Assembly: GCA_933228895.1 (NCBI GenBank)
Contig: OW121847.1
Coordinates: forward strand, 84,547,656-84,611,655
Reading direction: 5' to 3'
DNA from: Platycnemis pennipes
Lineage: Eukaryota > Arthropoda > Insecta > Odonata > Platycnemididae
DNA: 64,000 bases
Below are positions 1 to 11,620 of the stretch, piece after piece. Every line of letters begins with the position of its first letter. The first letter of the stretch is position 1. The notes below the pieces were generated by a model. The model had not been told where the DNA came from and searched no databases. It was given only the letters and a program-made list of their open reading frames with translations. Both the position numbers and the translations under genes were made by a program.

Positions 1-464
1 CAGGCTACATACCTAGTAGACTCATAGATACTATTTATTATTTCCGTGACCTAGTCACTATATTTAGATAACAGTATAGTACTACTATGTAATGATCTTA
101 TGATGAGCCCTTCTTAATGCATCCATAATTAAATTAAATCCGTGGATATGTTAAATGGAGGGTGATAAAGTGAACTATATCTGTACTACCTCTTAGATCT
201 AAGGAAATTGGAAATAAAAAGGATCATAATAAATGCATTTGAATAAATAGCATTATTATCATTAGTGAGCCAGATTTAATTTTACCTTTTAAATTTTTCT
301 CTGGATTATGTTCCTTGATTGGTAATAGGAGATTCATATTATAGTAAATTAATGAGACCTGACAACCTCAATTCTGTTTAAGATTTTTTAATTAACTGCT
401 CATCCTTGAAGAGTGGTGTTTGTCTTATTGTAATTTTTTTGTGAATATTATTTTATTTTTACAG
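1..464 (+). other. Intron upstream of the MEP-1 internal exon
   Basis: AT-rich sequence with no coding similarity that I recognise. It ends in a pyrimidine-rich stretch and an AG at 463-464, directly before the first recognisable MEP-1 codon, so it is most simply the 3' part of an intron. The upstream exons lie outside the window. Confidence 0.75.
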
Positions 465-692
465 GACCTAGAGCAGTTACGGAATCATATGCAGTGGATT
501 CACAAAGTAAAGATTCATCCCAAAATGATATACAATAGGCCACCTCTCAATTGTCAAAAATGCCAGTTCAGATTCTTCACAGATCAAGGTTTGGAACGCC
601 ATCTTTTGGGATCACATGGCCTAGTAACATCAAGTATGCAGGAAGCTGCCAACAAAGGAAAGGATGGTGGAAGGTGTCCAGTGTGTGGAAGG
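465..692 (+). CDS. MEP-1: MEP-1 zinc-finger protein, internal exon
   Basis: This 228-bp exon (76 codons, phase 0 at both ends) is flanked by AG at 463-464 and the donor GTGAGT at 693. Its protein closely matches the highly conserved zinc-finger core of insect MEP-1 as I remember it. It contains one complete C2H2 finger (CQKC, 12 residues, then HLLGSH) and, at its very end, the cysteine pair CPVC of a second finger. The matching histidines of that finger are in the terminal exon at 21148, so the long intron cuts a zinc finger in two. In Drosophila and C. elegans, MEP-1 is a nuclear partner of the Mi-2/LET-418 remodeller in a NuRD-related repressor complex that acts through SUMO and has been linked to piRNA-guided silencing. 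The identity is a confident family match; the function in this species is inferred. Confidence 0.93.
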
Positions 693-779
693 GTGAGTAA
701 CTAATAAGCACAAATAACTTTGATACAAAGGCATATCAATGCAGTTAAAATAAATAAGGGGATTTGCTTTCTTATTTAC

Positions 780-2331
780 TAGACTTGTACCAATACCACT
801 TCCGATACAAAACCGATACCTCGATATCGGTGGTCGATACCGATAGTATTATTTGCTGATACATTACTTATTTTTCTAAAACAATTTGATAAATTTGTTA
901 AGTGCTTTCCTTCTCATGAAGTCAACTCAGTAATCTAAAGTGTTATAAAAGAGTACCTAATTATTGAGAGAAATGACATTGTGACAACTTTTATTTTGCT
1001 ACTCTTACAAATATCACTGGAATTGGATTTAAGAAATAAGAGCTGCTGAACATGCTCAGCAGTTAAAGAGGGTTCTTCTATCAGGACCATAGCATCAGTC
1101 TCTGAAACCATTTGCTCCAGAAACTGCCTAGGGTGCTGCTTAGGGTGTACCTGCAGGTACACCCTAATACAGTGGACTCTCGTGAGGGTCTTTGTAGGGA
1201 CTCGAAATCCTGAACATGGTAACGAGGAAAACTTGCTGAACAGGTTAGGCCCTCTTGGGTAATGTTGAAGACATATGTGTGGGTTGCATAACTTCCAGGG
1301 AAATATGTGTGCCTTCAAGTTAGCTCATTGCTGGTGTTAATTCATTGTTACAAAGTTTCATTGTCAATTGTTATGCCTCCCATAAAAATATGTACGATAC
1401 CTTGTGTTGATGCGCACTCAATAATTAATGATGACTATATGACCAAATAGCACGTTTTGTGTATACTATTCACTCAAAAAGAATATGAGTCGAGTCTCGA
1501 TTTTGATGCTTCATTTCCCAAATAATGGAGCGATATTCATGCAGAGCATATCAACATTTAGATAATTTAGCCTTTTGTTTAATGCAGGTTCCAGACTTTT
1601 TTTAATAGTTACTTTTGAGGCTTGTTTTTGCAGTGACTATGAAAAATTGCAGTTTTTTTTCTAATCGCAGAGGCCAGCATCACTCTGGAGATTGTCATAA
1701 AAATGTGGAAAGCACAAATGAAAGGAAATTTTGATAGAATATGAATCTTACTTTTGCCATTATGTCCTTTAAGTTATTCTAGTCAATTTATGAAACTGGA
1801 TTTTCTCGGGTTTGGAGGCACGTGACAAACACCTTCGTCTTCATTTAAAAATGTCTTATGTGAATCCATTAACGTCATAACACTAGACCATGCCACGATA
1901 TTTGAATTTTATATTTTTGGAAAACAAGCTTGGAAGGTAGTTGGCAACGCGGAACAACGTATGCGTTGAGCAGAACGAACTTGAGTTGATGGCAGAAGTT
2001 TAATTTTTGCCACTGTTTGAGCAAACTTTCTTCCTCTGTGGATTTTCATCTACTTTTCGGAGGAGATTGAGCTTTTCGCCTCAGGCTTTCCCATAGCCAA
2101 TTCCAATCCCTTATATTTACTGTCACGAAGATCGCAGTTTAGTAAAGAAATACGCAACATGTTAGTAAGTCAGTTGAAGAAGGTGGGATTTCGAAATTTT
2201 ATGTTTTTCGATGATTTTCTCCAAACGAATATCAAATAAAAGTATCCGATAAAAACGAATACTTGAAAGTATCGAAGTATCGGGAAAATGGCTAATGCCC
2301 GATACTTGCTATTGGTATCGGCCCAGGTCTG
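780..2331 (-). mobile_element. hAT-superfamily DNA transposon with 8-bp TSD
   Basis: The 1,552-bp element is flanked by identical 8-bp direct repeats TTATTTAC (772-779 and 2332-2339). Its ends are inverted: the left begins TAGACTTGTACCAATACC and the right, read on the other strand, begins CAGACCTGGGCCGATACC. The subterminal DNA repeats CGATAC/GTATCG motifs, likely transposase binding sites. An 8-bp duplication is the hallmark of hAT elements. Only the C-terminal part of a transposase survives, so this copy is not autonomous. Confidence 0.88.
935..1318 (-). pseudogene. hAT transposase C-terminal remnant
   Basis: A 127-codon minus-strand open frame inside the 780-2331 hAT element. The stretch LTAEHVQQLLFLKSN (about 1020-1069) fits the end of the hAT dimerisation domain, where many hAT transposases have NRL-x-AEHV-x-x-LLFLKSN. 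The residues before it are decayed and the rest of the transposase is absent. The call rests on that short motif and on the hAT-type ends and duplication around it. Confidence 0.6.
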
Positions 2332-2925
2332 TTATTTACCATGTCACTTGAGTTCCTAAATTAGTACTGTTATTTTGGATTTCCTGGTGAATTCATGCTC
2401 TTTTTTTTTTTTTTTCAAAATAATCGTCTATAGCTCATGAATTAAGACTTCCAATTCAAGTGTAATTTTCTAATTGATTAATACTACCAGTTCAAGCATG
2501 GCATGATACAGATGATTTAATGGGCTAAAATGATAAACATGTTGTTGAGATTCGTTATCTGTTAATTATGATGATCAAGTAAGTGTTAGAAAATCAGCCA
2601 AGAAGTACATTAATTGTGACCCCCCTGTCATTATCTCGTTTACTTTATGTTTGATTAACCATGGAATTGCCTCTATTGGGGTTGTTTACAAATAACAGAA
2701 ATGAAATCACTGGCATATTGACATCTCTGATGTCTTCCTACTATCCCGTATGCAAGTGCAGACAACAATGTTATCCTGTCTTAATAGACTGACTTAAATT
2801 AATGATACTGCTGTATCACCATTTTTTTATAAATTTAGCATCACCATATTAGTAGCCTCAATAATCCAGATGCTTCCGGCAACAAAATCATTTTTGTTAA
2901 TCGATTTGGATTATCATGAGTGTTA

Positions 2926-4854
2926 CAGTAAAACCTCTTTTTTACGAACCTCTAATTTACGAAATGACACCAATTTACGAACCATTCCGCCGGTCCCAAT
3001 ATTTGTATGTAGGAAAACCATGTAAAATGACCTCTATTTTACGAAACCTCGATTTTACTGATTTACGAAGTGAGAGACCGGTCCCTAGGAGTGATTAAAC
3101 TCTGTTTTACGAAGTTTTTGAAATGATTTTGTTGCACTGAACCCAGTACAATGGAATAACGATCGCTGTATACCACGACAGGAGCAGCTGAAGCCAGATA
3201 GGTCATGTTGAGAGGGCCCTCAGTCCAAGTATTTCATATGGGAAAATGTGGAAAAATCCATTCAGCATAGTGCTTTTTGAAATGGTTCAACTGTAACAAA
3301 AATCCCAGAGACTGATCATCCAAATCGCAATTCAATTCTAATTATAGGACCCAAGGAAAAAATGTTCAAAGATGCATGGCACGATGCCTACTTCTCGAAA
3401 ACAATGCCCCAGTTCATTAAATAATCGGATTAGTGCTTGGTAATTTCTATTAATTTTCTATCATTTTGTGTATTGCGAATAACTAACTCGTCATCACTAA
3501 GGGTCCATATTTTCTCTGGAATTATTTAAAATTAGCTTTAAGGTAGCCGCCGCAACCACAATTCAGAACTTTTTTCAGCCTTTCACTTGAAAATAACATT
3601 CCCGTAGGAAGTTCTTTGCTGCAGCTGTCGTGAAGCTTAGTTTCATTAAAAAATACAAATTTTGCAATAATAAATTACTTATATTCAAATCTTGATGCAA
3701 TTTGATAATTTAATTTTTCATTAGAAGTGTTTTAAGTCGTTAGGTAAGAATTTAAGATCACGACTTTCGAGTTCGCGATCGCTTTCTGTAGCCGCGAGTA
3801 AATAGTTCTCGTAAATGACCGCTAGATGTCAGCACTCTAGAATGCATCTTAAAAAGGGGGAATTTCAAATTAACTGAGTGAATTTCTAAGATTGACTTTC
3901 ATCAGCTGCGAAATATTATTAAGTGTATTTCAAACGGTACGATTTCTTAAAAAAAAAGGCATTTTCTGGTCTTTTCACTGAAATATACTAGGTCAGTTGG
4001 AACTTTGTTTTGAAATTTCCTAGTTAAAATGCATCCCTGGCTTTCCCATGTTAAAATGGCTTCTTTAAACTAATCAACTAGCACTAAATATACCCTTCCG
4101 TTAATTAATGCATAACTGCATATGCTTAAAATACTCCGTGGAATGAGTTAATTCTCTTATGAGTTATTACCCTTATTTTGAGATCTACCAACTGAACAGC
4201 TACAAGAACTTAATTCAGTTGCAGCGGCCAAGTTCATACCATTATAAATTTGTAGAAAAATATTCACCTGTTTTTTTTTAAATTCATGGCTGTTTCATTC
4301 TCTTTTACTTAAGTGAGTCTCCTAGCCTTAGGAATAATGCCTATGCTATACAGCGAATCAATAGAATTGAGGTGTAATTTTTAAATCCTTTCAATTTGAT
4401 GTAGATACTCTGCACACAGAGAATTTCACATAATAACTGTTTTTTTTTCCCAGAATGAGCAGATGACTATTATTTATTTTAGTAATTAGTTTGATTTCAA
4501 CCCTAACATAACTATTTGACAAGTTAAGTGCAGCATAGTGTTTAATTGCATTGAAAGTATACTCGCATTCTTGTCACCCGAGTTTTAGTAGACGTACATT
4601 TGTCCCAGATCAAGCCTCTTATGTGCATGATGTGCCTCCATGGACATTGCTTCATGCTGTGCAAGGTGTTGACAGAGCATGGGAGTGTCACCGCTAAAAC
4701 TATTTCCTACTGTTGGAGATCAGCTGGTTTTGGTGACACAACAGTTCCGGAGACAGAGGAGTTAGTGGAAGATAACCTCCAATTTACAAACCCTCAGATT
4801 TACAAATCTCAAATTTTTGGGTCCCTTCAACTTGGTAAAATAGAGGTTCTACTG
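2926..4854 (+). mobile_element. Tigger/pogo-like element, copy A
   Basis: The element starts CAGTAAAACCTC and ends GAGGTTCTACTG, flanked by TA on both sides (2924-2925, 4855-4856), as expected for the Tc1/mariner-pogo group. The first 200 bp hold six TTTACGAA motifs (2938-3117). Near the right end is a transposase C-terminal remnant. A nearly identical copy in reverse orientation lies at 11621-13544. The 1.93 kb contain no intact transposase. Confidence 0.87.
4571..4800 (+). pseudogene. Tigger transposase C-terminal remnant (copy A)
   Basis: Two frames together resemble the end of Tigger/pogo transposases: WTLLHAVQGVDRAWE in one frame, then SVTAKTISYCWRSAGF in another, where the family has a helix ending AW-x-x-V followed by T-I-x-N-C-[FW]-R-x-AGF. 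A frameshift separates them. The DDE catalytic domain was not recognised in this copy. Confidence 0.6.
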
Positions 4855-5029
4855 TATTCATCAAGGGGCTGTGGGAGATGATTATTTTTTCGCTTCCGAG
4901 TGCTGAGATGATGGATATAGTTTTTCCGTCGACCCGTAGAGTTACCAGAGTCTGCGCCTACCCAACCAGCCATATTTTTGTTTAGTGTGTCCTTTAAGCT
5001 TCAGCTGCTTTGCTTAGAGGCAGTGAGGC

Positions 5030-5047
5030 AATAATAATAATAATAAA
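5030..5047. repeat. (AAT)n microsatellite
   Basis: Six AAT units in a row, between the end of Tigger copy A and the LINE. Confidence 0.9.
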
Positions 5048-5411
5048 TGTAATTGCTTCCAATGTAAACCATTACAAAGTGTAACATTAGAAAATAGTTT
5101 GAAAATAACAAGCCTTCCCCTTCACCCCCTCCGACCGGGGAGTTTTCGTACCATTCCTGACCACTAGATGCAATGTTGCCATTTCAACACATGATTGGAC
5201 CAAACTATTTGGAAGACTCCACATTATGCCATGTGGCAATGTGGAATTTGCGGAAATGCGCTCGCTACAATTTTCTAAGAACCGAGCTCAGGTCCCTAGT
5301 GGGGTAGGTGCAGGAGAACGCTTCTGTGGTGCAAGTCATGAATGGGCTTCATTTTTTGGGGTAGCCGCGTTGATTGGTTGTTGTGACTACAGTTTAGCCC
5401 TGCAACAAATA

Positions 5412-7850
5412 GGAGGTGGTCTCAGCTGGTAGCTTGGCTTGCGCGAGTTAATGTCTAAATGTGGTAATTTAAAAGTAATATACGTTTGTGCATACTATAG
5501 ACCACCACATTCCGATGTACACTCAGTATTAGAACTCGAGAAACAGATCAGGTACATTAATTCCCATAGCAACGAACGACAGATTATTGTAGGTGGAGAT
5601 TTCAATACACCATCGATAGATTGAAAAACATGTAGTCATAAGTCTGGCGGTTGGGACAAATAAATCTGGGAGTAATTGTTTAACCTGTTCGCATAATAAA
5701 CAGTTCATCAAATAGGAAAATTTGCATAATTGAGGGGAGAATGCTCTCGATTTACTTGCCTCAAACATCCATGATAAAGTTATTACAGTTAAAAATATCA
5801 ATGAAATAAGTGACCACAAGGTAGTACACGTTAAATTATCCCTCAATACTGAAAAAAAATTTTAATTAAAAAGAAAAATTTACCTTTTAAGTAAAGGATT
5901 TTAACGGATTTAGGTGTGACTTACAGACTTCTTTTTAAAAATTCCAAACATCAGCAAAATTAGTGATACAGACAATGTATGGAAAGAGTTCCTCCAAATT
6001 ACGCGGTCACTTGTCAACAGATATATATATACCTCATAAGTATAAGAGTGAGAATAGAGAATCAAGGTGGTGCAACACGGAGATTAGAAAATGTTTAAAA
6101 TGCTAACGAGTTAGCCACGTGAAACTAAGATAAATGTAGCTAATAGCGATCTAAAAAATATTATCGAACAATACAAAATTTGTAAAGCAGCCACAAGAAC
6201 ATCCCTTAGAAAAGCATAAAGTGATTTCAAGAGAAAAGTACTTGGAGAACAACTGGAGGGAAATCCGAAAGGAATTTGGGAATATATTAGGGAAGTACAG
6301 GGAACTAAAATGTCAACGGTTATGTCCTTGAAAAGGTATAGGGGCGAAATATTTAGATAAGGCTAATTTGTTGAATTATTTTTTTCAGAGCATTTTTAAT
6401 CAATCTAAGCGTAGTTTGCATGAAACCATACCAGACCGATTTCAGCAAATAATGCCACCGATCAATAAATGTATCGTGTAGCGGCATTGTATCCTTACTA
6501 AAAAATGTTAGCCCGAACAAGTCCTCAGGTCCTGATGAAATTCCAGGTCGTGTGTATAAAGAAATTGCTCTCGAAATGGCACCTTATCTTAAAGTAATAT
6601 TTAACAAATCCCTCGAAGAACACGCAGTTCCCAAAGACTGGAAGATAGCAAACATGAACCCAATTTTTAAAAGTGGCAATAGGGAACATCCATCTAATTA
6701 TAGATCAATATCAATAACGTCACTATCGTGTAAAATTATAGAGCATATAATAGTTGCATCAATAAGGGGACACCTCGATAGCCAGGATCTATTGTTAACA
6801 AATAAGCATGGGTCCAGAAAGGGATGGTCTTGCGAAAATCAATTAGGTCTCTTTGTTCATGATATTTTAGTTTCCGGAGAAGGTAACATACAAATATATG
6901 CAGCATTTTTTGAATTTATAAAAGCTTTTGACAAGGTTCCCCACTGTAATGTACTCGTGAAGTTAGCATCATACGGGATAGACAGTAATATGTTAGGCTG
7001 GATAGGAGACTTTCGTACATGAAAGCGTTCAAAGGGTGATATTAGATGGAGTCAGCTCAGCCGGAGTAAAAGTTACATGGGGCGTGATAGGCCCAATTTT
7101 ATTTCTTCTCTACGTAAATGACTTGAATACAGTAGCTAAAAATAGCAAGCTCCGTCTTTTTGCCGATGATGCAGTAGTCATCATCGGTCATCAATCCTCA
7201 GATTGGCTTGACGCAGCTCTCCACGGAGTCCTATCGGCTAATCTCTTCATATTTACGTATTTCTTCTAATGCAGTAGTGTATAAGGAAATTAGATATTAA
7301 GAGGACAGTCAGTCTTTAGCTAAGGATTTAGATGCGATTGATGATTGGTGTGATGGTTGGCAGCTAGAATTAAATTTGAAGAAATGCGCGATAAAGAACT
7401 TTTGGAAAAAGAATAACTTTCCCCGGGATAATTATTGCATCAAAAAAAAGAAAATATCTAACGTAGAATTTATTAAATACTTAGGCATCACCAACACTGA
7501 AGACATGTCGTGGGGGAAACACATCAGGGAAATAACTAGTGTAGCAAACCATAGATTAGGATTCGTAAAAAGAGTTCTAGGCAAATGTGATGAGAGAGTA
7601 CGAGAAAGAAGCTATTTTACACTTGTTAGGCCTCATTTAGAATATGCCGCTAGTATATGGGATCCGTACGAGGAAGGTATGATAAAAGAATTAGAGCGTG
7701 TGCAAAGGAGATCCACTAGATTTGTTAAAGGCCACTATGATAATTTTATAAGTGTTACAAGTTTAATAAAAGAACTAGGATGGGAATAACTATCAGAACG
7801 CAGGTTTAAATTTAGGTTAAACCTTTTTAAGTGAATTCAAAACCGATTTG
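5412..7850 (+). mobile_element. CR1/L2-like non-LTR retrotransposon (LINE), 5'-truncated and decayed
   Basis: The endonuclease part starts about 5450 with a YYRPPHSD motif, then QIIVGGDFNTPSID (5577-5621) and ISDHKVVHVKL near 5805. The reverse transcriptase follows: PDEIPGRVYKEIALEMAPYL near 6530, then NYRSISITSLSCKIIEH, FIKAFDKVPH, GPILFLLYVNDL and the catalytic FADD (about 7160). The 3' part has ELNLKKC, KYLG and LVRPHLEYAASIWDPY (to 7790). This domain order and these motifs fit the CR1/L2/jockey group. Stops and frameshifts break it in several places, the segment before GPILFLL is shortened, and a 91-bp repeat is inserted at 7178. The first bases (5412-5430) match a repeat also seen at 47464, which may mark the 5' junction. 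Confidence 0.85.
7178..7268 (-). mobile_element. 91-bp dead-on-arrival retroelement 3' end inside the LINE RT
   Basis: The insert is flanked by an exact 9-bp duplication ATGCAGTAG (7169-7177 and 7269-7277). Removing it and one duplication rejoins the RT frame just after FADD. The insert matches 28080-28170, the 3' end of a different non-LTR family in this window. On the minus strand it ends in a GATGATGA-type tail, as expected of target-primed, 5'-truncated insertions. Confidence 0.85.
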
Positions 7851-9579
7851 TCGAATATTTTAAGTTGATAATTCTTCTTCCCGTTACTCCACGGGATATG
7901 CCTTCGTTTTTCCCTTCTTTGGCAATTGCCATATCGTCAAGTGAATCATGAAAAGTTTCATCTGCTACTGAGTCGTCAATATTGGATGGGATTTCTTCAA
8001 TAGTGCAAGAAGTTCTGGTTAAAGTCGCTCTCGTGGGGAGAACTGACGTTCAGATCCTCATTAGTAAGGTCCAACCTCTCGAAGCAGCTAATCCAAGACC
8101 CTTCCTTGAGTTCGGGGCTCATATGGACCCAACCCTCACTGCAGGAGGCCAAACCACGGATGTTGACCATTTGCAGTTAAATATGCAATTTATAAGTTTA
8201 TAACTTTAACCCAAAAGTATCATGTTTATCGCATAGCCGGCGAAGATCTTAGGTTTTTTGAACGGCACGAAATTCTTTGAGACATGATTTTTTAGCAAAA
8301 TTTGAGATATTTTACAAATGCCGAATTTTTGTAGCATGAAATATTTTCTTGCTTACTACAACTGATGTACGATTATCATTCAATTGCAATTGTTTTACTT
8401 TTTGAGGCCTATTCTGTAAACACTGCCCCGTTATGTTCTGCTGATTTCGGGGATGTTTCTAACGTTATCGCGACGTCGGAGTCGGACTGCATGAGAAATT
8501 CTAAGGGCAAATAGCGAAACGTTTTTTTTTTTTAAAGCTCTATTATTTGGCAGGAATATATTGGTTGGGCCCATATTTTTTTATTTATTCTTAATTTATA
8601 TTTATTTGCGTCAAAAAAAAACAAAGATATAATTAAATTTTGACTTGGTGGAAGTTAATATCGAAAAACAAAAGTGTGGCGAAACGGCGTGACGGCTCGC
8701 CGCCGAGCCGATTCTTTATAAAATAAAGATTTGTAGTAATGGTTGTAATCTGAATTACGTTCACATAGGCTTGGTTAAATTAAATCTATCCATGTAATAA
8801 CATTGTATTTAAAAAAGCTCGTTTCTTTGTTCATTGATATGAAAGCTACGCAGTGGTGATGGACACATTTTACGCATATAAAATAGATTTTAATAGCAAT
8901 AGCAGGCCGGCAATGGAAAATCGGGATTAATCTGTCAAGGAGAATAAAGAAACATAGTTTCCAAAAAGTATGCTGCCCAGATGTCAACTGGCTAGTCGAG
9001 GACATGGTAACATTTAGTTACATTTACTCCAGCAACCGCACCGGTCGCAGGTGGCCCGGCACGTTTTTCTGGGTCGCACCCATTGATATAAGATTAACTT
9101 TTTTAAGATTAATATTAATTAATTAAGATTGATTTCATCCATGGTGTTGCTGGTAACTTTGTTAGCGGTCGCATTAAATGCAACACAAAAAGTCGGTGGA
9201 ATGCACACATTCGCTCCCGGTTACATTAGCAGCCTAGTTTGTTATGATAAAAGTAAATACAATGTTGCAATTTTTTCATACGTGACGCTCGAAATGTAAC
9301 TTCTGGAGTGCCGAAATTATTCAGCTAGTTCTGGGTGGGACTTAAAATTGCAAAACCTAACAATTGAAAACCTGGAAATAATGTTATCATTATATCTTTC
9401 AATGTGAATTTAACTTAATAAAATCAAAATATTGCTAGAGTGAAAAAGAATTTCATTTATATTTGATTTGAATTGGAAATTGGTGTAAAATTAGCATAGT
9501 CTTTGGAAATGACAGAACTTCATATGCTACTTCATACAATATTTGTATTTAACAAATTGATAGGCTTCACTTTGTGGAA
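7851..9579. other. Intronic sequence without recognised genes
   Basis: An open frame of 73 codons (7982-8203) and others here match nothing I recognise. A GC-rich palindrome, CGGCTCGCCGCCGAGCCG, lies at about 8692-8710. The block 9000-9240 is more GC-rich than its surroundings and may be a repeat fragment, but no ends were found. Confidence 0.5.
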
Positions 9580-9760
9580 CCACATATTGATAATGTAAGT
9601 AAATTGACTTTGTAAAATTCCACAGATTTTTAAAGCCGACTTACACAGTCATTATCAAGGCCTTGATAATGACTGTGTTAAGTCGAAACCTAGGTCTGTT
9701 TTAATAAATATATGGAATTTTTCAAAGTGAATTTACTTGAAGTATCAATATTTTTATTAA
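9580..9760. repeat. Foldback repeat with 17-bp perfect core
   Basis: The centre is a perfect palindrome: CACAGTCATTATCAAGG (9644-9660) followed by its reverse complement (9661-9677). The symmetry continues outward imperfectly, with AAATTGACTTTGTAAAATTCC on the left mirrored by GGAATTTTTCAAAGTGAATTT on the right, and ATATTGATA mirrored by TATCAATAT. The right arm holds a hairpin followed by CGAAAC, a motif also seen in the piggyBac foldback. Confidence 0.8.
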
Positions 9761-11384
9761 TCACTGATATAGTCATGATTTACCGATGTATTCTTCTGTT
9801 ATTAAGTACCGAAATCTGCTAATATTAATTACCATTATCTCATTAATTTGCCTTTAACTTAATTTTGCCTACTGTATCTTTGATGTTGCGTAGGGTAGCC
9901 ATAACTGATGTATTGGATCTCAAATGTACTATTAACTGTTTGTTCACATTAGTATGAAGTCTTTATTAATAATATTAAAAAAAAACCCTTCCTTTAAGAC
10001 TCCTTTTCCCAACGTAAAACACAGCTTTTACCTTTTTAAAACTATTTTATTTACCCTATTTGTCATTTTTAAATACTGCTTTTGATGATTTTTATTTACC
10101 ATTTTTCGGTGTCCCTAACTATAGTACACCCATCCACAGTAAAGAGTTACCACTTCAGAGCAGTTGACGGTAATTTGGCAACGCTGCGCCACGGCTTCCC
10201 TCTGGCGGAGCCTGGGGAATCTCTAACCAAAAACAAACCTCCTCCCTCCTTTCAGTCTTTAGCAGAAGGGACAAAGGGATTACTGAACGGTCGGTCTTCT
10301 TATATCCTAAAGAAGGCGGGCAGGCACCCCATAATCATTTTTCCGACTAGCACTGCACGACATTTGATGTCCTGAACATACCTCTATGTTCGCCACCATT
10401 GCATAGTGGTCGGTAATCGAAAATCTGGACAAAATTCCAAAATAGCTTTCTTTGAGGTATAGACTTGAAACTTAGCACAAATACTTGGAAATGATTGCAA
10501 ATTTAGGAATAATGCATCAATTGACATAATTCTCATCTTTTAGTCAGATACAGGGGCTCAAACATGACCAAATTTTCAACTAAAAACCTGAACTAATTTT
10601 TTTCCGAATGTCTTCGGAATGAAGTTGATAGTGATGTTGTGTGGGGATTTTCAATGAATAAAGAATAGCATGATCTATTAACACAAGATTTTACCTTTAA
10701 ATTACCTAAGCTTCAAATATTTTTTTAAGCATTTTAGTGCAATTCCGTTAAAAAATGACAGATGCTGTTCTCAGATAAAATTTTTACAAAATGTAGATAA
10801 TATCTAGCATTTTTGGGAGAGGCCTGTCAAGTACTTATATCAGAGCTCTCGGTGAAGACTCACAAGCAAGAAACTGAAGAGAAATAAAAAATAAATCTGC
10901 AGCACCAAAAAATACATATGATTTTCCGATCGCGTGTCCGGGGTCTGGCTCCGCATGGTGGGGGCTAGAAGTGCCGTGACTCGCTTACATTGTTCCAGTG
11001 ACATGGACCCTAAGACTTCCAAATCATCGTTTTTCAGCTGTATTCTTTGTCACTAACCTCCACTGTCTCTATGTTGATGAAATTGCAAGAATATTAAATC
11101 GTGAAACCGGATAAGTTTACGTGGAATCATGTTGTTATTTTTCTTTGCGTACGCTCCGGGAACATACTACTTATTCATGCCCTTCAGTCCTTGAAAAGAG
11201 TGGAATCTTTCTAGGGCCTAAGTAACATTCCTAAAATACATTCATTTTTCTTTTGAATTCCTTTTGCCCCCCTCTTTTTATTCACGCGGCAAGAATGTGT
11301 TGCAGGGACAATGCCAAAGATACGGGATGAAGATAAATCATAATTAAACGAGAGTAATGTGATTTTCAAGAACAAAAAGGGCCA
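9761..11384. other. Intronic sequence without recognised genes
   Basis: Mostly AT-rich. A GC-richer block (about 10110-10400) contains a 97-codon open frame (10082-10375) that matches no family I know. A similar GC-rich patch lies at 10910-11000. Both could be old repeat fragments; neither has identifiable ends. Confidence 0.45.
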
Positions 11385-11510
11385 GTATAACTATAAAAGT
11401 AGGAGGTCAGAAACTAGAGCAGGTGGAGCAATTTAGCTATCTAGGTAATGTGTTGAAAGAAAAAGGGTATAGCAGCATTGAGGTGAGAGCGAGAATAGCA
11501 GGCAGGGGGT
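11385..11510 (+). pseudogene. Non-LTR reverse transcriptase fragment
   Basis: The + strand encodes KVGGQKLEQVEQFSYLGNVL followed by KEKGYSSIEVRARIAG. This matches the segment following the RT catalytic core in the endonuclease-RT family whose longer copy lies at 43163-48775. It is an isolated fragment. Confidence 0.7.
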
Positions 11511-11612
11511 TCCGGGTTCGAGAACCTGTCTTGGTGGATTTTTTCTCTGGGGAAATTCCACTCTACACCCTTTGTGTTATGTAATACTCACTTCATGGAT
11601 TAGTAAATAATA
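11505..11612 (+). mobile_element. 3' part of a tRNA-derived SINE (probable)
   Basis: A GGTTCGAGAACC stretch resembles a pol III B box, and the following GATTTTTTCTCTGGGG is shared with the SINE at 25829-25998 (GATTTTTTCTCTGTGG). No A box or clean duplication was found, so it is taken as a partial copy. Confidence 0.5.
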
Positions 11613-11620
11613 AAGACCTA

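Noticed and set aside
2916..3098. 60-codon frame at the start of Tigger copy A
   Set aside because: It translates the TTTACGAA motif array of the element's end, not a protein.
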